Positions 59,412 to 64,000 of a DNA stretch of 64,000 nucleotides are shown one piece after another. The notes beneath the pieces were generated by a model. The model searched no databases and was not told the origin of the DNA. It was given only the letters and a program-made list of their open reading frames with translations. The DNA lies in contig NZ_CP118269.1 in assembly GCF_030062155.1 (NCBI RefSeq), forward strand, positions 1,116,001 to 1,180,000, read 5' to 3'. The stretch is from Pantoea sp. Lij88 (GTDB lineage: Bacteria; Pseudomonadota; Gammaproteobacteria; Enterobacterales; Enterobacteriaceae). The position numbers and the translations under genes are program-made. Numbering within the stretch: the first letter of the stretch is position 1; the number at the start of each line of letters is the position of its first letter.

Positions 59412-59566
59412 TCGGAAAGGATTTGCGACGCCGCGTGAAGAGTAAGCAAAGCGGCAACTTAATGAATAAGCGTAATTAGCCGTAAGATAATGTTTCAGGC
59501 AGCTGTTTCTGTGAGCAGGTTTCCAGATTTTTTGCCAGGCTTACAGCTCACTTAACAGGAGGAAAT

Positions 59567-59800
59567 ATGAAAGACCGGACATATGAATCCAGCACCAGTG
59601 AGGATGACGTTTGCTGCATCATCGGTCAGGCGGTGATTGAACTCAGTACAGAACAACAGCCTGTGACCAAATCGACGCTGGCACTGAAACTCCTGTCGAT
59701 GGCCGATCGTGACAGTGACGATGAGCGTGTTCTGCTCTACTGGATCGCGCGTAAAGCGATCAATCAACCACAGAAACTTCTTCAGCAGCAGTGGGCGTAA
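59567..59800 (+). CDS. Small AriR/YmgB-like regulator (tentative)
   Basis: A 77-residue, mostly helical acidic protein with CCIIGQAVIELSTEQQPVTKSTLALKLLSM and a C-terminal helix VLLYWIARKAINQPQKLL. The pattern (E-x-VIGQAV, then NK-type helix, then a hydrophobic helix) resembles the E. coli AriR/YmgB connector family involved in acid resistance and biofilm, but identity is low by eye. AGGAGG lies 6 nt before the ATG, a near-ideal ribosome site, so the gene is real even if the family is uncertain. Confidence 0.65.
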   Translation: MKDRTYESSTSEDDVCCIIGQAVIELSTEQQPVTKSTLALKLLSMADRDSDDERVLLYWIARKAINQPQKLLQQQWA

Positions 59801-59813
59801 TGCCTGTGCGGAC

Positions 59814-59829
59814 GCGGGCCTGAGCCCGC
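59814..59829. terminator. Hairpin between the AriR-like gene and the EamA gene
   Basis: 6-bp GCGGGC/GCCCGC stem with a 4-nt loop between convergent genes; no T-run. Confidence 0.45.
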
Positions 59830-59835
59830 TCCGTG

Positions 59836-60735
59836 TCAGATAGTGATCCGGCGACGGCTTGCCGGCCAGCGGGCAAACATCACGATATTGCCCAGCAAAA
59901 TCATGACAAGGCCAGGGATGGCGCTGACATGCCACTCATACCCCTCAAAGCGGGTAGAAAGCGCCAGCGCAACCAGTGGAAATAACACGGTTGTATAAGC
60001 CGCCCGACTGGCGCCGATACGCCCCACCAGTGTGAAGTAAGCGCCGAAACCTATCACCGATCCCACAATGGCCAGATAGGTTAAGGCTCCAAGCCACTGC
60101 GTGTTCCAGGTTGGCTGCAGCGAAACACCCTGTAGCAGTGAGATCAAAGCCATCATCAGCGCACCGTATAACATGCCGTAACTGTTGGTTGTCAGCACGT
60201 CGCGTTGCAGACGCTGATGCCGCTGGCTGATCATATTGCCAAATGAAAATCCCAGCGTGCCCAGCGCACTCAAGCCAATTCCCCACATCAATCCGGCAGA
60301 AGCCTGCGTACTACGCAAATCGTGCCAGAACAACGCAACAATGCCCGCCATGCCCAGCACTATCGCCGGAATCAGACGCGCGGAAGGGCGCTGACGGAAA
60401 AATATCCAGCTGTTAATGGCGTTATACATCACGGCCATCGAGAAAATGACCGACTCCAGTCCGCTGCTGATATAGCCGGACGCGTAATAGAAGCAGACAA
60501 AGTTGAAGCCAAAGACGCAGCAGCCCTGCAGCATACAGAAGACATGGTCCTGCAGCGTCAGGCTGTGCAGCCGTTTTATCAGCTTAAGCAGTAATAACAT
60601 GACCAGTGAAGCGAGCAAAAAGCGCCAGAAGACAGCGACGGTAACGGCACTGATGCCCGCAGACTGTTGCGCATAGATAGCAATCCATGTCGTGCCCCAG
60701 ATGAGAACGACTGAGAGATATAAAAACAGGTTCAT
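59836..60735 (-). CDS. EamA-family (DMT superfamily) exporter
   Basis: A 299-residue protein with ten predicted helices in two EamA repeats. It begins MNLFLYLSVVLIWGTTWIAI; the second repeat includes GIGLSALGTLGFSFGNMIS and YTTVLFPLVALALSTRFEGYEW. Likely exports amino acids or metabolites; substrate unknown. The frame is open to 61200, but ATG 60735 with GGAG 10 nt upstream gives the standard family length and start. It is divergent from an AraC-type regulator 177 bp away. Confidence 0.87.
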   Translation of the reverse strand: MNLFLYLSVVLIWGTTWIAIYAQQSAGISAVTVAVFWRFLLASLVMLLLLKLIKRLHSLTLQDHVFCMLQGCCVFGFNFVCFYYASGYISSGLESVIFSMAVMYNAINSWIFFRQRPSARLIPAIVLGMAGIVALFWHDLRSTQASAGLMWGIGLSALGTLGFSFGNMISQRHQRLQRDVLTTNSYGMLYGALMMALISLLQGVSLQPTWNTQWLGALTYLAIVGSVIGFGAYFTLVGRIGASRAAYTTVLFPLVALALSTRFEGYEWHVSAIPGLVMILLGNIVMFARWPASRRRITI

Positions 60736-60912
60736 TGCCAGATTCTCCACTGCAAAACGCCGAGTCTGCGCCGGTAATGCGTTCGGTTCTTGCAGCGGCT
60801 TGCGCAGAGTTTGCAAAATCTTGCGCATTTTTGACATCCGTCCCAATGTGTCCTGTTCTCTGTCCCGCGCAATCCGTAAACTGGCACTCTGTTTACCTGA
60901 ACTGATACCCCG

Positions 60913-61782
60913 ATGAGTCGTTACCAGACCTTTGACATGCTGCAACGCCACAAAGCACAACTGCGCGATCAGGTGCAACTTAACAACGGCATTCAGCTGG
61001 CGGCCTGGTTTAACAGTGGCGATCGCGTCACCAACCTCAGCGATCATCACACCCTGAGTCTTTATGTCGCGGGCGGCTACGATACCTGGCATAAAACCGC
61101 ACACGGCTGGCGTAACGGGGGCGCACCGGATCGTTTTTGTCTGATGCCGGCAGGCACGGAATCGACATGGGATCTGCGTGCCGATCTCGCTTTTGTTCAT
61201 CTCTATTGCAGCGAGAACCAGCTGCGACAGCTGGCCGAACAGGTCTGGGACCGCAGCCCGGCGCAGTTAAATCTGCATGAGAAAGTTTTTTCCACTGATG
61301 ACCGCATCACCCAACTCTATCGGCACTTCCTGCTGAGCAGCGACTGGCAACAGCCCGCCAGCCAGCTGACGTTGAGCAGCGCATCAACACTGCTGCTCAC
61401 CCATCTGCTGCAGCACTACAGTGAAGTAAAGTGGCAACTGCCCCAGGTGCGGGGTGGACTGGCTCCAGCGGTATTGCGGCGGGTTCTGGAATTTATTGAA
61501 ACGCATCTCGACCAGCCTTTAACTCTGGCGGTGCTGGCGCAGGAAGCGGCATTAAGTGAGTTTCACTTTGCCCGCATGTTCCGTCACACCACGGGCGAAG
61601 CGCCGCACCAGTTTGTGATGCGCCGTCGTATGGATCGTGCACGGATGTTGCTTGCGCGGCCCGATCTGATGCTGACCGATATTGCCCTTCAGTGTGGTTT
61701 CCACTCTTCAGCGCACTTCAGCCACCGTTTCCGGCAGGTGTATAGCATGACGCCGTCGGCGTGTCGGCGGGGGAAGGGATGA
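60913..61782 (+). CDS. AraC-family transcriptional regulator
   Basis: A 289-residue regulator with an N-terminal cupin-like effector domain (~20-150; HHTLSLYVAGGYDTW, LMPAGTESTWDL). Its C-terminal double HTH (~190-285) contains RRVLEFIETHLDQPLTLAVLAQEAALSEFHFARMFRHTTGEAPHQF and LMLTDIALQCGFHSSAHFSHRFRQVYSMTPSACR. It is divergent from the EamA exporter and is its probable regulator. Effector unknown. Confidence 0.88.
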   Translation: MSRYQTFDMLQRHKAQLRDQVQLNNGIQLAAWFNSGDRVTNLSDHHTLSLYVAGGYDTWHKTAHGWRNGGAPDRFCLMPAGTESTWDLRADLAFVHLYCSENQLRQLAEQVWDRSPAQLNLHEKVFSTDDRITQLYRHFLLSSDWQQPASQLTLSSASTLLLTHLLQHYSEVKWQLPQVRGGLAPAVLRRVLEFIETHLDQPLTLAVLAQEAALSEFHFARMFRHTTGEAPHQFVMRRRMDRARMLLARPDLMLTDIALQCGFHSSAHFSHRFRQVYSMTPSACRRGKG

Positions 61783-62348
61783 CCTTCTTAGCGACAACAG
61801 GCGCTATAAGCAGCGCATAAAGCGCCACAAATTATTAACATATCTTATGATTGTAAATAACCTGTTTGGGTTGAGTGTCGTCATCAATTACTGACCCAAT
61901 TCTATTAAATGATCATCTACCGCACTTTTTAGCCGTCAGGCATTTTTCTGCTCCTTTCTGAACTGAACAGCTGGCTGAAACATCTGGCAATCTCAGCTGT
62001 CATGCGCCCGTGAGCGATTAGCTTAAGAAAAGTCTTATATATCAGATTGCTATCTTTTCACTCCCGCCAGCCCTTCACTGTTACCTTTTGTTACATCTTA
62101 TCATTTCCTTTATCTGACCCACTATTTCTAAACTCGCGCCATGGGGTTTTGTCTGAAAAATAAACTTTCAGATTCACGCTTCTATACCGCGTCATATCGC
62201 CAGTAAATGGAATGTACTCGCTTCTGACCGCCGGTTCTGCTTTGTAGTTAATGTTTAAAAGCAGGAATGTTTTCTGGCAGGGTAAGCCGTTCTTAATATC
62301 TGACACTGGCTGTGACGGTTTCGATCACGCAATAGAGCAGGGACAGCC
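61783..62348. other. AT-rich gap before the type VI secretion genes
   Basis: 566 bp without a convincing gene. It is clearly more AT-rich than the flanking core genes, with runs such as TTATTAACATATCTTATGATTG. This is the probable left boundary and promoter region of the type VI secretion cluster. A 71-codon minus-strand frame (62091-62306) lacks a good ribosome site and known features. Confidence 0.6.
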
Positions 62349-62849
62349 ATGTCTGATTCATCCTTTCAGTCCGAAATACCCAAGGCACGTATTAATTTAA
62401 AACTGGATTTGCATACGGGGGGCGTGAGCAAGAAAACAGAGCTCCCCCTGAAATTACTGGTGGCGGGCGACTTCAGTAATGGTCAGGAATCTGCATCACT
62501 GTCTGAGCGCCAAAAAGTTAATCTGAACAAAAATAATTTTGATTCTGTTCTTTCCGAATATTCCCCAAAAGTCAATCTGACCGTTAAAAACACGCTTGCT
62601 GATGACGGCAGTGAAAATAGTGTTTCACTGATATTCCGGAGCATGAAGGATTTCACTCCGGAGCAGGTCTCCCGTCAAATACCTCAGCTGAAAGCGATGC
62701 TTTCCATGCGCAACCTGCTTCGCGATTTAAAAGCGAACCTGCTGGACAATCAGGCTTTCCGAAAGGAGCTGGAAAAAATTCTGCTCGACCCGGCATTAAG
62801 TGCAGAACTCAGAGCCGAACTTTCAGCCCTGGCCCCAAAACAGCCATAA
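62349..62849 (+). CDS. tssB: Type VI secretion sheath protein TssB (VipA)
   Basis: A 166-residue small sheath subunit: SEIPKARINLKLDLHTGGVSKKTELPLKLLVAGDFS at the start, with LSERQKVNLNKNNFDSVLSEYSPKVNLTV and FRSMKDFTPEQVSRQIPQLKAML, all hallmarks of TssB. With TssC it forms the contractile sheath that drives the Hcp tube. GCAGGGA lies 8 nt before the ATG. It is first in a cluster that continues beyond the window, with tssC 39 bp downstream. Confidence 0.94.
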   Translation: MSDSSFQSEIPKARINLKLDLHTGGVSKKTELPLKLLVAGDFSNGQESASLSERQKVNLNKNNFDSVLSEYSPKVNLTVKNTLADDGSENSVSLIFRSMKDFTPEQVSRQIPQLKAMLSMRNLLRDLKANLLDNQAFRKELEKILLDPALSAELRAELSALAPKQP

Positions 62850-62888
62850 CCGTCACGATGATTTAACGGATTAATAAGGAAGATGTTG

Positions 62889-64000
62889 ATGTCTGTAAAA
62901 AATGAGAATGCCGCGGGTGGCGAAAGCGTGGTGCTGGAACGTCCTGCTGCGGGTGGGGTTTATGCGTCCCTGTTTGAAAAAATCAATCTGAACCCTGTGT
63001 CCGAGCTGAGTGCGCTGGATATCTGGCAGGACGCACAGGCGATGTCGGATGCCACTGCGGACGAACGTTTAACAGCGGGCATGCAGGTTTTCCTGGAGTG
63101 TCTGACTAAATCGGGCTCAAAAGTTGAAAAGCTGGACAAAAATCTGATTGACCATCATATCGCTGAGCTCGACTACCAGATTAGCCGTCAGCTGGATGCG
63201 GTAATGCATAGCGAAGAATTTCAGGCGGTGGAGAGCCTGTGGTGCGGCGTGAAATCGCTGGTCGACAAAACCGATTTCCGTCAGAACGTGAAGATTGAAC
63301 TGCTGGATATGTCCAAAGAAGATCTGCGTCAGGACTTCGAAGACAGCCCGGAAATCATCCAGAGCGGACTGTATAAACATACATATATCGATGAGTATGA
63401 CACCCCGGGTGGAGAGCCTATCGCTGCGCTGATTTCTGCCTACGAATTTGATGCGTCTGCACAGGATGTCGCTCTGCTGCGCAACATTTCAAAAGTGTCT
63501 GCCGCCGCGCATATGCCGTTTATCGGCTCTGCCGGTCCGAAATTCTTCCTGAAAAACAGCATGGAGGAAGTGGCGGCCATCAAGGATATCGGTAACTACT
63601 TTGACCGCGCTGAATACATTAAGTGGAAATCCTTCCGTGATACGGACGATTCCCGCTATATCGGCCTGGTCATGCCGCGCGTGCTGGGTCGCCTGCCGTA
63701 TGGCCCGGACACTGTGCCGGTTCGTAGCTTCAACTACATGGAAGAAGTCAAAGGCCCGGATCACGACAAATACCTGTGGACCAACGCCTCGTTTGCCTTT
63801 GCATCCAACATGGTACGCAGCTTCATCAACAACGGCTGGTGTGTACAAATTCGTGGCCCGCAGGCCGGTGGCGCCGTCCAGGATCTGCCTATTCATCTGT
63901 ACGATCTGGGCACCGGCAATCAGGTCAAGATCCCGTCTGAAGTGATGATCCCGGAAACCCGCGAGTTTGAGTTCGCCAATCTGGGCTTCATTCCACTGTC
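62889..64000 (+). CDS. tssC: Type VI secretion sheath protein TssC (VipB), truncated by window edge
   Basis: The first ~370 codons of the large sheath subunit (usually about 500 aa). Conserved blocks are ELDYQISRQLDAVMHSEEFQ, LWCGVKSLVDKTDFRQNVKI, DEYDTPGGEPIAALISAYEF, YIGLVMPRVLGRLPYG and RSFINNGWCVQIRGPQAGG. The start is ATG 62889, with AAGGA at proper spacing; the ATG two codons earlier is too close to that site. The rest of the gene, including the ClpV-related region, lies outside. Confidence 0.94.
   Translation, partial: MSVKNENAAGGESVVLERPAAGGVYASLFEKINLNPVSELSALDIWQDAQAMSDATADERLTAGMQVFLECLTKSGSKVEKLDKNLIDHHIAELDYQISRQLDAVMHSEEFQAVESLWCGVKSLVDKTDFRQNVKIELLDMSKEDLRQDFEDSPEIIQSGLYKHTYIDEYDTPGGEPIAALISAYEFDASAQDVALLRNISKVSAAAHMPFIGSAGPKFFLKNSMEEVAAIKDIGNYFDRAEYIKWKSFRDTDDSRYIGLVMPRVLGRLPYGPDTVPVRSFNYMEEVKGPDHDKYLWTNASFAFASNMVRSFINNGWCVQIRGPQAGGAVQDLPIHLYDLGTGNQVKIPSEVMIPETREFEFANLGFIPL

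Noticed and set aside
59836..61200. 454-residue form of the EamA exporter with a 155-residue N-terminal extension
   Set aside because: The extension overlaps the divergent AraC gene and has no membrane or domain features; ATG 60735 has a ribosome site and gives the family length.
62091..62306. 71-codon minus-strand frame before tssB
   Set aside because: No ribosome site, no signal or domain, and it lies in an AT-rich promoter-like gap.

Overview
This 64 kb window is chromosomal DNA of a gamma-proteobacterium of the Enterobacterales, most likely Pantoea (P. agglomerans/vagans group). That assignment is inferred. It rests on close protein resemblance and gene order shared with the E. coli 52-56 min region (acrD-narQ, nudK-ypfG-tktB-talA, hemF-amiA-ypeA-yfeZ-yfeY-cysPUWA-cysM, crr-ptsI-ptsH-cysK-cysZ-zipA-ligA-ypeB, yfeH/yfeR, valU-lysV/gltX/yfeC, alaX/alaW, nupC/mntH/ypeC, glk, ypdBA-alaC-ypdK), and on an ipdC of the size and type known from Pantoea agglomerans. 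No CRISPR array, insertion sequence, prophage or rRNA was seen.

Layout. 1-11.7 kb: acrD 5' end, linked nitrate two-component genes narQ-narP, a BhsA/YhcN-like periplasmic protein, asparagine permease ansP, nudK, ypfG, ampH and the talA-tktB pentose-phosphate pair. 12-23 kb: hemF, amiA, ypeA-yfeZ, lipoprotein yfeY, the sulfate/thiosulfate operon cysPUWA with cysM, and a CpxAR-like two-component pair. 23-31.4 kb: ptsHI-crr, cysK, cysZ, zipA, ligA and ypeB. 31.4-42 kb: yfeH/yfeR, a FlxA-like gene with a sigma-28 type promoter, a hairpin-rich RNA-like region, the valU-valX-valY-lysV tRNA operon, gltX, yfeC, a formate/nitrite-family channel, two tRNA-Ala genes, nupC, mntH and ypeC. 42-51 kb: an aldo/keto reductase, ipdC (indole-3-pyruvate decarboxylase), glk, the pyruvate-type sensor pair ypdA/ypdB, a GNAT gene, alaC and the tiny ypdK. 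51-62 kb is more accessory: an EmrAB-like efflux pair divergent from an IclR-uspA-unknown membrane protein operon, two small lipoproteins, an SMP-30 family hydrolase, yhjX, an AriR-like small protein, and an EamA exporter divergent from an AraC regulator. After a 566-bp AT-rich gap the window ends in the start of a type VI secretion cluster (tssB, tssC partial).

How the parts connect. Cysteine synthesis is represented almost end to end (CysPUWA uptake, CysZ, CysK, CysM). The ypdAB system and its known E. coli target yhjX are both present, and the yhjX promoter carries a tandem motif that fits the published YpdB site. The stretch 33.9-34.4 kb holds chains of back-to-back hairpins and a 57-nt repeat of the lysV 3' end with a 177-bp period, resembling the rtT RNA tail of E. 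coli tyrT. I regard that region as the least explained part of the window.
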